A DNA stretch of 42,101 nt from Streptosporangiaceae bacterium (GCA_025964715.1 JAOPYH010000324.1:1-42101), one strand, 5' to 3'. Shown: positions 17,053 to 31,778, counted from the first letter of the stretch. Numbers and translations are program-made. The notes: a model not told the origin generated them from the sequence alone.

Positions 17053-17460
17053 TTGATCGTTGTCAACCTGGAAGACATCGTGGGCACGGACCGGGACGTG
17101 GAGGCGCCGACGTGGCGCAGCCGCCGCCTCGTACTCGCCGGTGCGAAGGTCGGCTTCTCTCTGCACGACACCGTCCTGTACGCGGGCACCGTGACCAAGA
17201 TGTGGTACGCCAACCACATCGAGGCGGTCTACTGCATCGAGGGCACGGGCGAGCTCGTCAACGAGGAGACCGGCGAGAAGCACGCGGTCCGTCCAGGGAC
17301 CATGTACCTCCTCAACGGGCACGAGCACCACACTTTGCACGCCCACACCGACGTGCGGACGGTGTGCGTCTTCAACCCCCCCTGCACCGGTAGGGAGGTT
17401 CACGACGAGGACGGTGTCTATCCCCTGATCACTGAGGACGAGGCCCCCGCCGCCCGGTGA
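17053..17460 (+). CDS. ectC: L-ectoine synthase
   Basis: A 135-residue cupin-fold enzyme that closes the ring of N-gamma-acetyl-diaminobutyrate to ectoine. [16 protein letters not shown], then [18 protein letters not shown] and [14 protein letters not shown] are the family's metal and substrate segments, and [20 protein letters not shown] is the conserved end. The length is normal. The start is TTG 17053 with GAAGGAGAA six bases upstream; no ATG or GTG fits the family N-terminus. It follows ectB by 48 bp, precedes ectD by 25 bp, and belongs to the same operon. Confidence 0.97.
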   Translation: MIVVNLEDIVGTDRDVEAPTWRSRRLVLAGAKVGFSLHDTVLYAGTVTKMWYANHIEAVYCIEGTGELVNEETGEKHAVRPGTMYLLNGHEHHTLHAHTDVRTVCVFNPPCTGREVHDEDGVYPLITEDEAPAAR

Positions 17461-17485
17461 CGCGAAAGGAAAGGAGCTTCCCGGC

Positions 17486-18367
17486 ATGACCACGGACCTC
17501 TATCCCACGCGTAAGACCTCCGAGCCCGCCTTCATCTTCCGCCGAGACCCGGTGGTGTACGGGGGGCAGGAGGGGCCGATCGACGCCGAAACCCTGGGAG
17601 GTTTCGCGGTGAACGGCTTCCTGACCGCTCACGGTCTCGTCGGCGCCGAGGAGGTGGGGCGTTTCCGCGCGGAGCTTCGTCGGCTGTCCGAGGACGCGGA
17701 GCTCAGGTCCGACGAGCGGGTCGTGCTGGAACCGCGGACCCAGGAGGTCCGCTCGATCTTCGAAGTGCACCGCATCAGTGAGGTCTTCGCCGAGCTGGCC
17801 TCGGACCCGAGGCTGTTGGATCGCGCCCACCAGATCCTCGGGTCCCCGGTCTACATCCACCAGAGCCGGGTGAACTACAAGCCCGGTTTCACCGGCAAGG
17901 AGTTCTACTGGCACTCCGACTTCGAGACCTGGCACGCCGAGGACGGCATGCCCCGCATGCGAGCGGTCAGCTTTTCGATCGCTCTCACCGAGAACTACCC
18001 GCACAATGGCGCCCTCATGATCATGCCCGGCTCACACAGGACCTTCGTGTCCTGTGTGGGCGAGACACCGGCCGGCCACTACCGGGAGTCGTTGAAGAGC
18101 CAGGAGATCGGCACTCCTGACACCCACAGCCTGGCGATGCTCGCCGACAAGCACGGCATCGAGCTGTTCACCGGGGCCGCCGGATCCGCGACGGTGTTCG
18201 ACTCCAACTGCATGCACGGTTCCAACGGGAACATCACGCCCTTCCCCCGCTCCAACGTGTTCCTCGTGTTCAACAGCGTGGAGAACACCTGCGAGGACCC
18301 CTTCGCCGCGAGCGGCCGGCGTCCTTCCTTCATCGCCTCCCGGAACTTCACCCCGGTTGGCGCCTGA
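17486..18367 (+). CDS. ectD: Ectoine hydroxylase
   Basis: A 293-residue Fe(II)/2-oxoglutarate dioxygenase that turns ectoine into 5-hydroxyectoine. The iron triad can be read as His 143 and Asp 145 in FYWHSDFETWH and His 244 in CMHGSNGN. The FYWHSDFETWH-EDGMPRMR signature is specific for EctD and separates it from phytanoyl-CoA hydroxylases. PHNGALMIMPGSH and the Arg in PFPRSNVFLVFNSVEN support 2-oxoglutarate binding. The start is ATG 17486, with AAAGGAAAGGAG about nine bases upstream. As the last gene of ectABCD it shows that the host can make hydroxyectoine, a protectant against salt, heat and drying. A small hairpin follows the stop codon. Confidence 0.97.
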   Translation: MTTDLYPTRKTSEPAFIFRRDPVVYGGQEGPIDAETLGGFAVNGFLTAHGLVGAEEVGRFRAELRRLSEDAELRSDERVVLEPRTQEVRSIFEVHRISEVFAELASDPRLLDRAHQILGSPVYIHQSRVNYKPGFTGKEFYWHSDFETWHAEDGMPRMRAVSFSIALTENYPHNGALMIMPGSHRTFVSCVGETPAGHYRESLKSQEIGTPDTHSLAMLADKHGIELFTGAAGSATVFDSNCMHGSNGNITPFPRSNVFLVFNSVENTCEDPFAASGRRPSFIASRNFTPVGA

Positions 18368-18380
18368 TGCCGCAAAGGGA

Positions 18381-18395
18381 GCCGGCGAGGCCGGC
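18381..18395. terminator. Short hairpin between ectD and the iminopeptidase gene
   Basis: GCCGGC, GAG, GCCGGC: a 6-bp GC stem with a three-base loop between two converging genes. It has no T-run, as is common in actinobacteria. The stem is small, so termination is only possible. Confidence 0.35.
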
Positions 18396-18398
18396 GCG

Positions 18399-23603
<5,205 letters not shown>

Positions 23604-23736
23604 GCCTTGAAGGCACCCGGGCGGTCGTGCCCACGCCGCAGGCCGCAACAGGCATGATGGGCGGGCGCGTGGTGGTCGGAACGGGCGCGGCATCGCAGCC
23701 GCGGCCGACCGCCGCGCGGGGAGTGAGGAGGCGAGC

Positions 23737-24690
23737 GTGACCGCGAGCACGGCGCAGGGCGCCGGCCTCACCTCCGCGCTGCAGGCCGCCGTCGACACCT
23801 ATCTGGGTCACCTCGCCGTCGAACGTGGGCTCGCGGCCAACACGCTGAGCTCCTACCGCAGGGATCTGCGCCGCTATGTCGCCGTGCTGACGGCCCGCGG
23901 CCGTACGGCCGTCGACCAGGTCATCGAGGCTGACGTGCTGGCGTTCCTGGTCAGACTCAGGGAGGGGGACGAGGAACACCCGCCGCTGGCGGCCGGGTCG
24001 GCGGCCCGGGCGGTGGTGGCTGTGCGCGGGCTGCACAGGTTCGCGCTCCGAGAGGGCATGACTGCCGCCGACCCGGCCTGTGAGGTCAAGCCTCCGACCC
24101 CACCGCGCCGCCTGCCCAAGGCCATCTCGGTCGACGAGGTGGAGCGGCTGCTCGGCGCCACGGGCCCGGACGACGGCGTGCGCGGGCTGCGCGACCGCGC
24201 CCTGCTGGAGGTCCTGTACGGGTCGGGCGCGCGGATCTCGGAGGCCGTCGGCCTGGACGTCGACGACCTCGACCTGGACGAGGGCTTCGCCCGGGTCTCC
24301 GGCAAGGGCGGCAAGGTCCGGGTGGTGCCGATCGGCGACTACGCGTGCAGGGCGGTCGAGGCCTATCTCGTACGGGCCCGAGCCGCCCTGGCGGCCGTGG
24401 GGCGCGGCACCCCGGCACTGTTCCTCAACGCCCGCGGCGGCCGGCTGTCGCGGCAGGGCGCCTGGATGGTGCTGCGCGCGGCGGCCGGGCGGGCGAAGCT
24501 GCCGGCCGTCTCGCCGCACACCCTGAGGCATTCGTTCGCGACCCATCTCCTCGACGGGGGGGCCGACGTCAGGGTGGTGCAGGAATTGCTCGGCCATGCC
24601 TCTGTCACGACGACACAGGTTTATACTCTCGTGACGGTTCAGCAGCTTCGTGAGGTCTACGCGACCTCGCACCCACGTGCGAAGGGCTGA
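23737..24690 (+). CDS. xerD: Site-specific tyrosine recombinase XerD
   Basis: A 317-residue recombinase that acts with XerC at the dif site to resolve chromosome dimers. The N-terminal SAM-like DNA-binding domain (about 10-105) includes [23 protein letters not shown]. The catalytic residues can be read as Arg 166 (GARISE), Lys near 190 (GKGGKVR), His 261 and Arg 264 (HTLRHSF), His 287 (LGHASV) and Tyr 296 (VYT). The start is GTG 23737 with GAGGAG six bases upstream. The gene stands before parA and scpAB, a chromosome-maintenance grouping that is conserved across actinobacteria, which favours XerD over a phage integrase. No att-like repeats flank it. Confidence 0.95.
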   Translation: MTASTAQGAGLTSALQAAVDTYLGHLAVERGLAANTLSSYRRDLRRYVAVLTARGRTAVDQVIEADVLAFLVRLREGDEEHPPLAAGSAARAVVAVRGLHRFALREGMTAADPACEVKPPTPPRRLPKAISVDEVERLLGATGPDDGVRGLRDRALLEVLYGSGARISEAVGLDVDDLDLDEGFARVSGKGGKVRVVPIGDYACRAVEAYLVRARAALAAVGRGTPALFLNARGGRLSRQGAWMVLRAAAGRAKLPAVSPHTLRHSFATHLLDGGADVRVVQELLGHASVTTTQVYTLVTVQQLREVYATSHPRAKG

Positions 24691-24754
24691 CCGCCAGGGG
24701 CAAGGGCCGATCACGGCCATCGGATGGCGAACGTGAGCATTGGCGCGCGTCGCC

Positions 24755-24783
24755 TTGCCGCGAGGTTGGTCAATCCGTAGAGT
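24755..24783 (+). promoter_or_regulatory. Promoter of the parA-scpAB block
   Basis: TTGCCG (24755-24760), 17 bases, TAGAGT (24778-24783). Transcription would start near 24790, about 41 bases before GTG 24831, and the leader contains GGGGAGG at 24813-24819. The -10 box is identical to that of the coiled-coil gene. Confidence 0.55.
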
Positions 24784-24830
24784 CCCGGTTTTGACGGCAA
24801 ATCGTGGCCGCCGGGGAGGTTCGAACGCTG

Positions 24831-25739
24831 GTGACCAGCACAGAGCAGGCCGAGGGTGTTCTTTCGGCCGCCATCGAGACCGATCCCAATCGTGCCCTCG
24901 GGCCGACGCAGCGCCCAATCCCGGCCTTTCCCGAGCCCGAGCCGCTGGCCGAGCACGGCCCGGCCCGGATCGTGGCGGTGTGCAACCAGAAGGGCGGGGT
25001 CGGCAAGACCACTACCACCATCAACCTGGGAGCGGCCCTCGCCGAGCAGGGCCGCCGGGTTCTCCTGGTGGACTTCGACCCCCAGGGCGCGCTGTCGGTC
25101 GGCCTCGGCAAGGGCGACCCGCGCCAGCTGGACGTCACCGTCCACAACCTGCTCCTGGAACGCAACGTCGACTGGGAGGACGTCGTCCTCGAGACGACTG
25201 TCGAGGGCATGGACCTGCTGCCCAGCAACATCGACCTGTCCGGTGCCGAGGTCCAGCTCGTACACGAGGTCGGCCGTGAGTACATCCTGAGCCAGGTGCT
25301 CAAGCCCGCGGTGCCCTACTACGACTACATCATGATCGACTGTCAGCCGTCTCTCGGCCTGCTGACCATCAACGCCCTCGCGGCGAGCCACAGCGTGCTC
25401 GTCCCGCTGGAGTGCGAATACTTCGCGATGCGGGGGGTCGCCCTCCTCATGGAGACCATCGAGAAGGTCCAGGCGCGCATCAACCCGACCCTGGCGATCG
25501 ACGGCTTCCTCGGCACGATGTACGACTCGCGCACCCTGCACACCCGCGAGGTGCTCAGCCGCATCGTGGAGGCCTTCGGCGACAAGGTCTTCCACACCAT
25601 CATCAACCGCACCGTCCGGTTCCCGGACGCGACGGTCGTCGGCGAACCCATCACCCGCTTCGACTCATCCTCCATGGGCGCCAACGCCTACCGTCAGCTG
25701 GCCAAAGAGGTGCTCGAGAGGTGGCGGAACGGCGGGTGA
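24831..25739 (+). CDS. ParA/Soj-family ATPase
   Basis: A 302-residue deviant-Walker ATPase. KGGVGKTT (54-61) is the deviant Walker A box; VLLVDFDPQGALSVGLG and YDYIMIDCQPSLGLLTINAL are the A' and B boxes. A disordered N-terminal stretch of about 45 residues precedes the domain. This copy next to scpA and scpB, without a parB gene, is the second ParA found in many actinobacteria, apart from the origin parAB pair; it may help SMC-ScpAB or segregation (inference). I chose GTG 24831, which has GGGGAGG eleven bases upstream; GTG 24804 is in frame but only about 14 bases from the predicted transcript start and has no ribosome site. Confidence 0.9.
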   Translation: MTSTEQAEGVLSAAIETDPNRALGPTQRPIPAFPEPEPLAEHGPARIVAVCNQKGGVGKTTTTINLGAALAEQGRRVLLVDFDPQGALSVGLGKGDPRQLDVTVHNLLLERNVDWEDVVLETTVEGMDLLPSNIDLSGAEVQLVHEVGREYILSQVLKPAVPYYDYIMIDCQPSLGLLTINALAASHSVLVPLECEYFAMRGVALLMETIEKVQARINPTLAIDGFLGTMYDSRTLHTREVLSRIVEAFGDKVFHTIINRTVRFPDATVVGEPITRFDSSSMGANAYRQLAKEVLERWRNGG

Positions 25740-25743
25740 AGCG

Positions 25744-25762
25744 CGCCCTGCCCGGCAGGGCG
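25744..25762 (+). terminator. Hairpin between parA and scpA
   Basis: CGCCCTGC, three-base loop, GCAGGGCG: an 8-bp GC stem right after the parA stop and 15 bases before the first possible scpA start. There is no T-run. It may be a partial terminator or an mRNA stabiliser that separates parA from scpA. Confidence 0.45.
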
Positions 25763-25776
25763 CTCCGCCGCGCGGT

Positions 25777-26691
25777 GTGAGAGCGGCCTCAACTACTGTG
25801 GGTGACGTGGGCAGGCCTCTGACGGACGGTGCCGGAGCCGTGGAGCCCTCGGGTGGCCAGGACACGGCGCAGCCGGCGGGTTTCGAGGTGCACCTCGACA
25901 ACTTCGAAGGGCCGTTCGACCTGTTGCTCGGGTTGATCTCCAAGCACAAGCTGGACATCACCGAGGTCTCCCTGCACAAGGTCACCGACGAGTTCATCGC
26001 CTACATCCGCTCCCGCGGCCCGGACTGGGATCTCGATCAGGCCAGTCATTTCCTGCTGATCGCCGCCACCCTGCTGGACCTCAAGGCGGCGAGGCTGCTG
26101 CCGTCGGGCGAGGTGGACGACGAGGAGGACCTCGCACTGCTGGAGGCCCGTGACCTGCTGTTCGCGCGGCTCCTGCAGTACCGCGCCTACAAGGAGGTAG
26201 CGGACCTCTTCCACGGCTGGATGGCCGAGGAGGCGAAACGCTTTCCCCGTACGGTCCCCATGGAGCCGAGGTTCGCCGATCTGCTTCCCGAGGTGCTCCT
26301 CGGCCTCGGGCCTGGGGAGTTCGCCCGGCTCGCGGCCAAGGCGCTCACTCCCAAGGCGCCGCCGACGGTCTCGGTGGAGCACATCTATCAGCCGCAGGCC
26401 AGTGTGCGCGATCAGGCCACTATCCTTGTGACGCGGCTGCGTCGGCTTCGGCGGGCCACGTTCCGGGCGTTGACCTCCGACTGCCCTGGGACGTACGAGG
26501 TCGTGGCGCGGTTCCTCGCACTGCTGGAGCTCTACCGCGAGCAGGCGGTGTCCTTCGACCAGCTCGAGCCCCTCGGCGAGCTGCACGTGACCTGGATCGG
26601 CAGCGACGAGGGAGAGGTCGACGTCGGCGACGACTACGAAGGCGCACGAGCGCCGAACGGTGACGACAACGGTGAGAGCACGGATGGATGA
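25777..26691 (+). CDS. scpA: Segregation and condensation protein A
   Basis: About 304 residues; the kleisin that bridges the two heads of SMC. FEVHLDNFEGPFDLLLGLISKHKLDITEVSL covers the N-terminal helical domain that binds the SMC neck, spanning about 30-60. The middle (LLIAATLLDLKAARLLP and RLLQYRAYKEVA) binds ScpB. The C-terminal winged helix (TFRALTSDCPGTYEVVARFLALLELYRE) binds the SMC cap. The acidic tail is variable. The start is uncertain: GTG 25777, 25798 and 25807 are all in frame, none with a ribosome site, and a TACTGT at 25794-25799 could make 25807 leaderless. The stop overlaps the scpB start region by 8 bp. Confidence 0.94.
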   Translation: MRAASTTVGDVGRPLTDGAGAVEPSGGQDTAQPAGFEVHLDNFEGPFDLLLGLISKHKLDITEVSLHKVTDEFIAYIRSRGPDWDLDQASHFLLIAATLLDLKAARLLPSGEVDDEEDLALLEARDLLFARLLQYRAYKEVADLFHGWMAEEAKRFPRTVPMEPRFADLLPEVLLGLGPGEFARLAAKALTPKAPPTVSVEHIYQPQASVRDQATILVTRLRRLRRATFRALTSDCPGTYEVVARFLALLELYREQAVSFDQLEPLGELHVTWIGSDEGEVDVGDDYEGARAPNGDDNGESTDG

Positions 26692-27265
26692 GCAGCACGC
26701 GGCAGAGCCCGCCACGACGGACCTCCCGTCGCTGAGCGCGGGCCTGGAGGCGATCCTGCTGGTCGTCGACGAGCCGGTCCCGGAGCTGATCCTCGCCCAG
26801 ATCCTCGAGCGTCCGCGCGACGAGGTCGTCGCGACTCTGCGTCAGCTGGCCGCCGAATACACCCGGCAGGGTCGCGGATTCGACCTGCGGGAGGTCGCTG
26901 GGGGGTGGCGCTTCTACACCAGTGAGACCTGTGCGTCACTGGTCGAGCGGTTCGTCACCGACGGACAGCAGGCGCGGCTGACCCAGGCCGCGCTCGAGAC
27001 GCTCGCGGTGGTGGCCTACCGGCAGCCGGTGAGCCGTGCCCGCGTGTCCGCGATCCGCGGGGTCAACAGCGACGGTGTCTTCCGGACCCTGAAGCTGCGC
27101 GGCCTGATCGAGGAGGCCGGGCAGGAGCCCGAGTCACAGGCCTATCTCTACCGCACGTCCCGCTATTTCCTGGAGCGGCTCGGGCTGAACAGCCTCGAGG
27201 AACTGCCCGAACTCGCCCCCTACCTGCCCGACGACGTGGAAGGCATAGAGGACAGACCAGCGTGA
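26684..27265 (+). CDS. scpB: Segregation and condensation protein B
   Basis: A 193-residue dimer of tandem winged helices that binds the middle of ScpA in the SMC complex. LSAGLEAILLVVDEPV opens the first wing. GFDLREVAGGWRFYT, LTQAALETLAVVAYRQPVSRARVSAIRGVNSDGV and LRGLIEEAGQ are family landmarks, and TSRYFLERLGLNSLEELPEL closes the second. I chose ATG 26684, preceded by GGTGAG at seven bases; a GTG at 26660 in frame would add eight residues and a longer overlap with scpA. The TGA stop overlaps the rluB GTG. Confidence 0.95.
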   Translation: MDEQHAAEPATTDLPSLSAGLEAILLVVDEPVPELILAQILERPRDEVVATLRQLAAEYTRQGRGFDLREVAGGWRFYTSETCASLVERFVTDGQQARLTQAALETLAVVAYRQPVSRARVSAIRGVNSDGVFRTLKLRGLIEEAGQEPESQAYLYRTSRYFLERLGLNSLEELPELAPYLPDDVEGIEDRPA

Positions 27266-27993
27266 CAGAAAACGAAGGCATCAGGTTGCAGAAGGTCCTG
27301 GCAGAGGCCGGGGTCGGCAGCCGACGCGCCTGCGAGCAAATGATCGCCGACGGCCGGGTGAAGGTCGACGGCAAGGTGGTGGCATGGTTCGGCGCTCGCG
27401 TCGACCCCGAGAAGGCCGTGATCCAGGTCGACGGCAGGCGGGTCGAGACGCGAGCGGAGACGCGCTACTACGCGATCAACAAGCCGCGCGGCGTGGTGAG
27501 CACGATGGCCGACCCGCAGGGGCGGCCCAGCCTCGCGAGCTACGTGGACGTGCCCGAGCGGCTCTTCCACGTCGGCCGGCTGGACACCGACACCGAGGGG
27601 CTGATCCTGCTCACCAACGACGGCGAGCTGTCCCACCGGCTGACGCATCCAAGCTATGGAGTCGAGAAGACCTACCTGGCGGAGGTGCCCGGGCCCGTCC
27701 CGCGCGACCTCGGCAGGCGGCTGCGTGAGGGCGTGACGCTCGAGGACGGCTTCGCCAACGCCGACCGCTTCCGCGTGGTGGAGACCTCCGGCAAGCGGGC
27801 ACTGGTCGAGGTCACCTTGCACGAGGGCCGCAAGCACATCGTCCGCCGGCTGCTCGCCGAGGTGGGACATCCGGTACGCCAGCTCGCCCGCACGGGGTTC
27901 GGGCCGGTGCGGCTCGGTGCACTGAAGCCGGGCACAATGCGTGCACTGACCTCGAAAGAGGTCGGCGAACTGTACGCCGCAGTAGATCTGTAG
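27262..27993 (+). CDS. rluB: 23S rRNA pseudouridine synthase, RluB/RsuA family
   Basis: 243 residues. The N-terminal S4 RNA-binding domain (IRLQKVLAEAGVGSRRACEQMIADGRVKVDG, about 7-37) is followed by the catalytic domain. AINKPRGVV and GRLDTDTEGLILLTNDG are the RsuA/RluB signature; Asp 108 is the catalytic residue. EGRKHIVRRLLAEVGHPV completes the active site. Family members modify 23S rRNA (RluB, RluE, RluF) or 16S rRNA (RsuA); the position next to scpB favours RluB, which in many Gram-positive bacteria is found here. The GTG start overlaps the scpB stop by 4 bp, so it is coupled to it. Confidence 0.93.
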   Translation: MTENEGIRLQKVLAEAGVGSRRACEQMIADGRVKVDGKVVAWFGARVDPEKAVIQVDGRRVETRAETRYYAINKPRGVVSTMADPQGRPSLASYVDVPERLFHVGRLDTDTEGLILLTNDGELSHRLTHPSYGVEKTYLAEVPGPVPRDLGRRLREGVTLEDGFANADRFRVVETSGKRALVEVTLHEGRKHIVRRLLAEVGHPVRQLARTGFGPVRLGALKPGTMRALTSKEVGELYAAVDL

Positions 27994-28005
27994 AGAGGAA
28001 GTTCA

Positions 28006-28368
28006 GTGGCGGTACGCGCGATCAGGGGTGCGACGCAGGTCGACGCCGACGACCGGGACCAGATCCTGGAGGCGACCACGGAGCTCGTCGCCGAGGTGAT
28101 GACCCGTAACACGCTCACGACCGACGACGTCATCAGCGTCATCTTCACCGTGACACCAGACCTGACCGCGGAGTTCCCGGCGCTCGCGGCGCGCAAGCTC
28201 GGGTTCCACGACGTGCCGCTGCTGTGCGCCAGCGAGATCAACGTGCCCCACGCGCTGCCCAAGGTCATCCGGCTGATGGCCTACATCGAGACGGACCGGC
28301 CGCGCTCGGAGGTCCAGCACGTCTATCTGCGTGGTGCCACCGCCCTCCGGCTCGACATCGCCCAGTAG
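28006..28368 (+). CDS. aroH: Chorismate mutase, AroH type
   Basis: A 120-residue trimeric enzyme that turns chorismate into prephenate. Active-site residues known from the Bacillus enzyme are all present with a one-residue shift: Arg 7, Arg 63, Cys 74, Glu 77, Arg 89, Tyr 107 and Arg 115. The start is GTG 28006 with GAGAGGAAG upstream. It lies 12 bp after rluB and 9 bp before tyrA, and together the two make the branch to tyrosine. Confidence 0.96.
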   Translation: MAVRAIRGATQVDADDRDQILEATTELVAEVMTRNTLTTDDVISVIFTVTPDLTAEFPALAARKLGFHDVPLLCASEINVPHALPKVIRLMAYIETDRPRSEVQHVYLRGATALRLDIAQ

Positions 28369-28377
28369 GCTGACGCG

Positions 28378-29490
28378 GTGGACAAGCAGGGTATTCCCGC
28401 GCGCATCGCCGTGATAGGGACCGGATTGATCGGCACCTCGATCGCGCTGGCGATGCGCTCGGCTGGCGCGGAGGTGCTTCTGGCCGACAGCGATGAGGCG
28501 TCGCTGCGCCTGGCCGTGGAGATCGGCGCGGGCACCGCGCTCGCCGAAGAGGGGCCGGACGCGCCGGCCGACATCGCGGTGCTGGCGGTCCCGGTGGCCG
28601 CCGTCGGCCCGTCCCTTCTGGAGGCCCAGAAACGCAACCTGGCGCGGGTCTACACCGACGTGGCCAGTGTGAAGGCCCAGCCGGTGCTCGACGCCATGGA
28701 GCTCGGCTGCGACCTGCGCAGCTTCGTGCCCGGGCACCCCCTGGCCGGCCGCGAGCGGTCCGGTCCGGCGGCCGCCCGGGCCGACCTGTTCCTTGGCCGG
28801 CCGTGGGCGCTGTGCCCCACGCCGGCGACGAGCGCCGACGCCATCGAGGCGGTGCGCGCCCTCGCCGGTGCCTGTGGGGCCGAGCCCGTGACCGCCGACG
28901 CCACCGAGCACGATCGTGCCGTCGCCCTGGTCTCCCACGCGCCGCATGTGATCTCTGCCTCGACGGCGGCCCGCCTGGCCGACGCCGACGGTCTCGCCCT
29001 CGCGCTCGCCGGACCTGGGGTGCGCGACGTCACGCGGATCGCGGCAGGTGACCCGGGCCTGTGGACCGGCATTCTCGGAGCCAACGCCCAGCCGGTCGCG
29101 GACGTGCTGGAGGCGGTCGCCACCGATCTGGCCTTGACGGCCTCCGCGCTGCGGGCGGGTGCCGACGCGGGCGAGGCCGGTGCGGAGGCCGCCGCGGGGC
29201 TCCTCACCGACGTGCTCCGGCGCGGCAACGCGGGGCAGGCCCGCATCCCTGGCAAGCACGGCGGGCATGCGTCGTCGTATGCGATCGTGTCCGTGGTGAT
29301 TCCCGACCGCCCCGGAGAACTGGCCCTGCTGTTCCAGGCGGCGGGGGTTGCCGGGGTCAACATCGAGGACGTCACGATCGAACATTCGCCCGGCCTGCCG
29401 GTCGGTGTCGCCGAGTTGGCAGTGCAGCCCGAGGCCGCCGAACGGCTCGCGGGCGAGCTTCGTGGGCGAGGCTGGTCGGTCCCCCACTGA
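28378..29490 (+). CDS. tyrA: Prephenate dehydrogenase with ACT domain
   Basis: A 370-residue NAD-dependent enzyme that oxidises prephenate to 4-hydroxyphenylpyruvate for tyrosine synthesis. The Rossmann loop VIGTGLIGTS (12-21) is near the N-terminus. FVPGHPLAGRERSGP and HDRAVALVSHAPHVISA hold catalytic and substrate residues. The C-terminal 70 residues (YAIVSVVIPDRPGELALLF and GVNIEDVTIEHSPG) form an ACT domain, the usual site of feedback by tyrosine. The start is GTG 28378, without a strong ribosome site, and probably relies on readthrough from aroH 9 bp upstream. The following 133-bp gap to cmk has a TAGCCT at 29533 that might be a weak promoter. Confidence 0.94.
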   Translation: MDKQGIPARIAVIGTGLIGTSIALAMRSAGAEVLLADSDEASLRLAVEIGAGTALAEEGPDAPADIAVLAVPVAAVGPSLLEAQKRNLARVYTDVASVKAQPVLDAMELGCDLRSFVPGHPLAGRERSGPAAARADLFLGRPWALCPTPATSADAIEAVRALAGACGAEPVTADATEHDRAVALVSHAPHVISASTAARLADADGLALALAGPGVRDVTRIAAGDPGLWTGILGANAQPVADVLEAVATDLALTASALRAGADAGEAGAEAAAGLLTDVLRRGNAGQARIPGKHGGHASSYAIVSVVIPDRPGELALLFQAAGVAGVNIEDVTIEHSPGLPVGVAELAVQPEAAERLAGELRGRGWSVPH

Positions 29491-29623
29491 CGGGGCGGGT
29501 GAGGTACGGCCGGGCCGGTGCCCGCGGCCCGGTAGCCTGGTGCGTTGGGGTTCCGTTCGAAGGGATCGTCAGCCGAGGAGGCCGCCGGGCGCGGCGTCTT
29601 CAAGCGTGGGAGAGGAATCAGAC

Positions 29624-30295
29624 GTGTCCCTGATCATCGCCGTGGACGGCCCCTCTGGATCGGGCAAGTCCAGCGCGGCCAAGGGCGTGGCACGCGCGCT
29701 CGGGTGCCGCTACCTCGACACGGGGGCGATGTACCGCGCGATGACCTGGTGGATGCTGGATCAGGGCGTGCCCGTGGAGGACGCCGAGGCGGTCGCGGCG
29801 CGGGTGGAAGAACCCGTCCTGCACGTGGGCACCGACCCCGACGCCCCGGCGATCAGTGTGAACGGGGCCGACGTCTCCGGGCCCATCCGTACCCGTGAGG
29901 TCACCAACGCGGTAAGCGCGGTGAGCTCCGTGCCGGTGGTCCGCGAGCGCCTGGTCACCCTGCAGCGTGAGATAATCGGTGCCGGTGACATCGTGGCCGA
30001 GGGCAGGGACATCGGCACTGTCGTGGCTCCCGGTGCCACAGTGAAGGTCTTCCTCACCGCGAGCGAAGAGGTGCGCGCTCAGCGCCGGGTCAAGGAGTTG
30101 ACCGAGGACCCCGCCGCCACGGTGCAGGTTACCCTGACCGAGCAGGCCCGCCGGGACCGGCTTGACACCACTCGTAAGGCCTCGCCGCTGACCAAGGCAG
30201 CCGACGCTCATGAGATCGACTCCACCGAGCTGGGTCTCTACGAGGTCGTCGAGTCGATCCTGCGGCTCGTGAAGGAGCGCGTCGCCGCGGGCTGA
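29624..30295 (+). CDS. cmk: Cytidylate kinase
   Basis: A 223-residue kinase that phosphorylates CMP and dCMP with ATP. The P-loop GPSGSGKS (9-16) is followed by [16 protein letters not shown], the NMP-binding segment, and by [24 protein letters not shown], the substrate-specific block of Cmk. [14 protein letters not shown] is the lid region. The start is GTG 29624 with GAGAGGAA seven bases upstream; the frame is open far upstream through the tyrA end in another reading. The gene precedes der, the order seen in many bacteria. Confidence 0.96.
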   Translation: MSLIIAVDGPSGSGKSSAAKGVARALGCRYLDTGAMYRAMTWWMLDQGVPVEDAEAVAARVEEPVLHVGTDPDAPAISVNGADVSGPIRTREVTNAVSAVSSVPVVRERLVTLQREIIGAGDIVAEGRDIGTVVAPGATVKVFLTASEEVRAQRRVKELTEDPAATVQVTLTEQARRDRLDTTRKASPLTKAADAHEIDSTELGLYEVVESILRLVKERVAAG

Positions 30296-30371
30296 GCGTG
30301 GCGGCCGACCGCGAGGGCCCGAAGGCTCCTTACTGGTCGTCCATGGAGCGTGGGGCGAGACGAGGGCGACC

Positions 30372-31778
30372 ATGAATAGCGGAGATAACGTGAGCGAGTA
30401 CGACATGACGCATGCCGACGTGATCGGCAATGACCTCGAGCACGACATGGCGCCGGCGCCTGTCGTCGCGGTCGTCGGGCGGCCCAACGTCGGCAAGTCG
30501 ACGCTGGTCAACCGGATCCTCGGACGCAGGGAAGCTGTGGTCGAGGACGTGCCCGGCGTGACCCGGGACCGCGTCGCCTATGACGCGCTGTGGCGAGGGC
30601 AACGGTTCACCGTCGTGGACACGGGGGGCTGGCTGCCCGAGGCCGTGGGGCTCGCGGCGGCCATCACAGAACAGGCCCGGCTGGCGGTGGAGCTCGCCGA
30701 TGTGGTGCTGTTCGTGGTCGACGCGACAGTCGGGTCCACGGACGTGGACGAAGCCGTGGCCGACATCCTGCGTCGGTCGGGCAAGCCGGTGGTCCTCGCC
30801 GCGAACAAGGTCGACGACATCGGGGCGGAGTCGGACGCCAGCACGCTGTGGTCGCTCGGCATCGGGGAGCCCCTCGTGGTGAGCGCCCTGCACGGCCGGG
30901 CCAGCGGGGACCTGCTCGATGCCGTGCTGGACGCGCTCCCCGAGCCGGCGCCGCCGGAGACCTTCGGTGAGGAGGGCGGCCCGCGACGGGTGGCGCTGAT
31001 CGGGCGGCCCAACGTGGGCAAGTCGAGCCTGCTCAACCAGCTGGCGGGGGAGCAGCGGGCCGTCGTCCACGAGGTCGCCGGCACCACCCGGGATCCGGTC
31101 GACGAGCTTATCGAGCTGGGCGGCAAGACCTGGCGCTTCGTCGACACGGCCGGCATCCGCCGCCGGCACCGGGAGAACCAGGGCGCCGACTTCTACGCGA
31201 CGCTGCGCACCCAGTCCGCGCTCGACCGCTCGGAGGTCGCCGTGGTCCTCGTGGACGCCAGTGATCCCCTGGCCGAACAGGACCTTCGCATCATCTCCAC
31301 GGTCATCGAGGCCGGCCGTGCCCTCGTGCTGGCGTTCAACAAGTGGGATCTGCTTGACGAGGAGCGACGCCACTACCTCGAGCGGGAGATCGACCGGCAG
31401 CTGCACAACGCCCGCTGGGCGAGCCGCGTGAACATCTCTGCCCGGACGGGCAGGCATGTCGAGAAGATGGTGCCGGCCATTGAGACGGCACTGGACAACT
31501 GGGGTGCGCGTGTCCCCACCGCACGGCTGAACACCTTCTTCGCCGAGCTGATCTCCGCGCACCCCCACCCGGTTCGCGGCGGCAAGCAGCCGCGCGTGCT
31601 GTTCGCCACCCAGGCGGGGGTGCGGCCGCCGAAGTTCGTACTGTTCACCTCGGGGTTCCTCGAGCCCGGCTACCGCAGGTTCATCGAGCGCCGGCTCCGC
31701 GAGGAGTTCGGCTTCGAAGGAACGCCCATCGAGGTCAGCATGAAGATTCGCGAGAAGCGGGGCGGCAAGAAGAAATAG
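30372..31778 (+). CDS. der: Ribosome-assembly GTPase Der (EngA)
   Basis: A 468-residue protein with two G domains in tandem, acting in 50S subunit maturation. The first GRPNVGKS lies near residue 37 and the second near 212, each followed by DTGGW or DTAGIRRR switch II boxes and by NKVDD and NKWD specificity boxes. The C-terminal KH-like domain ([14 protein letters not shown] to [13 protein letters not shown]) ends in a basic tail that binds RNA. An N-terminal extension of about 29 residues, acidic and His/Met-containing, is typical of actinobacteria. The start is ATG 30372 behind GAGGG; GTG 30390, with its own GGAG, is possible. It is the last gene of the long plus-strand block. Confidence 0.97.
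   Translation: MNSGDNVSEYDMTHADVIGNDLEHDMAPAPVVAVVGRPNVGKSTLVNRILGRREAVVEDVPGVTRDRVAYDALWRGQRFTVVDTGGWLPEAVGLAAAITEQARLAVELADVVLFVVDATVGSTDVDEAVADILRRSGKPVVLAANKVDDIGAESDASTLWSLGIGEPLVVSALHGRASGDLLDAVLDALPEPAPPETFGEEGGPRRVALIGRPNVGKSSLLNQLAGEQRAVVHEVAGTTRDPVDELIELGGKTWRFVDTAGIRRRHRENQGADFYATLRTQSALDRSEVAVVLVDASDPLAEQDLRIISTVIEAGRALVLAFNKWDLLDEERRHYLEREIDRQLHNARWASRVNISARTGRHVEKMVPAIETALDNWGARVPTARLNTFFAELISAHPHPVRGGKQPRVLFATQAGVRPPKFVLFTSGFLEPGYRRFIERRLREEFGFEGTPIEVSMKIREKRGGKKK

Noticed and set aside
23737-24690. Tyrosine recombinase as a phage integrase marking an island
   Set aside because: The neighbours pyrG, parA and scpAB, the lack of tRNA or att repeats, and the sequence fit chromosomal XerD.
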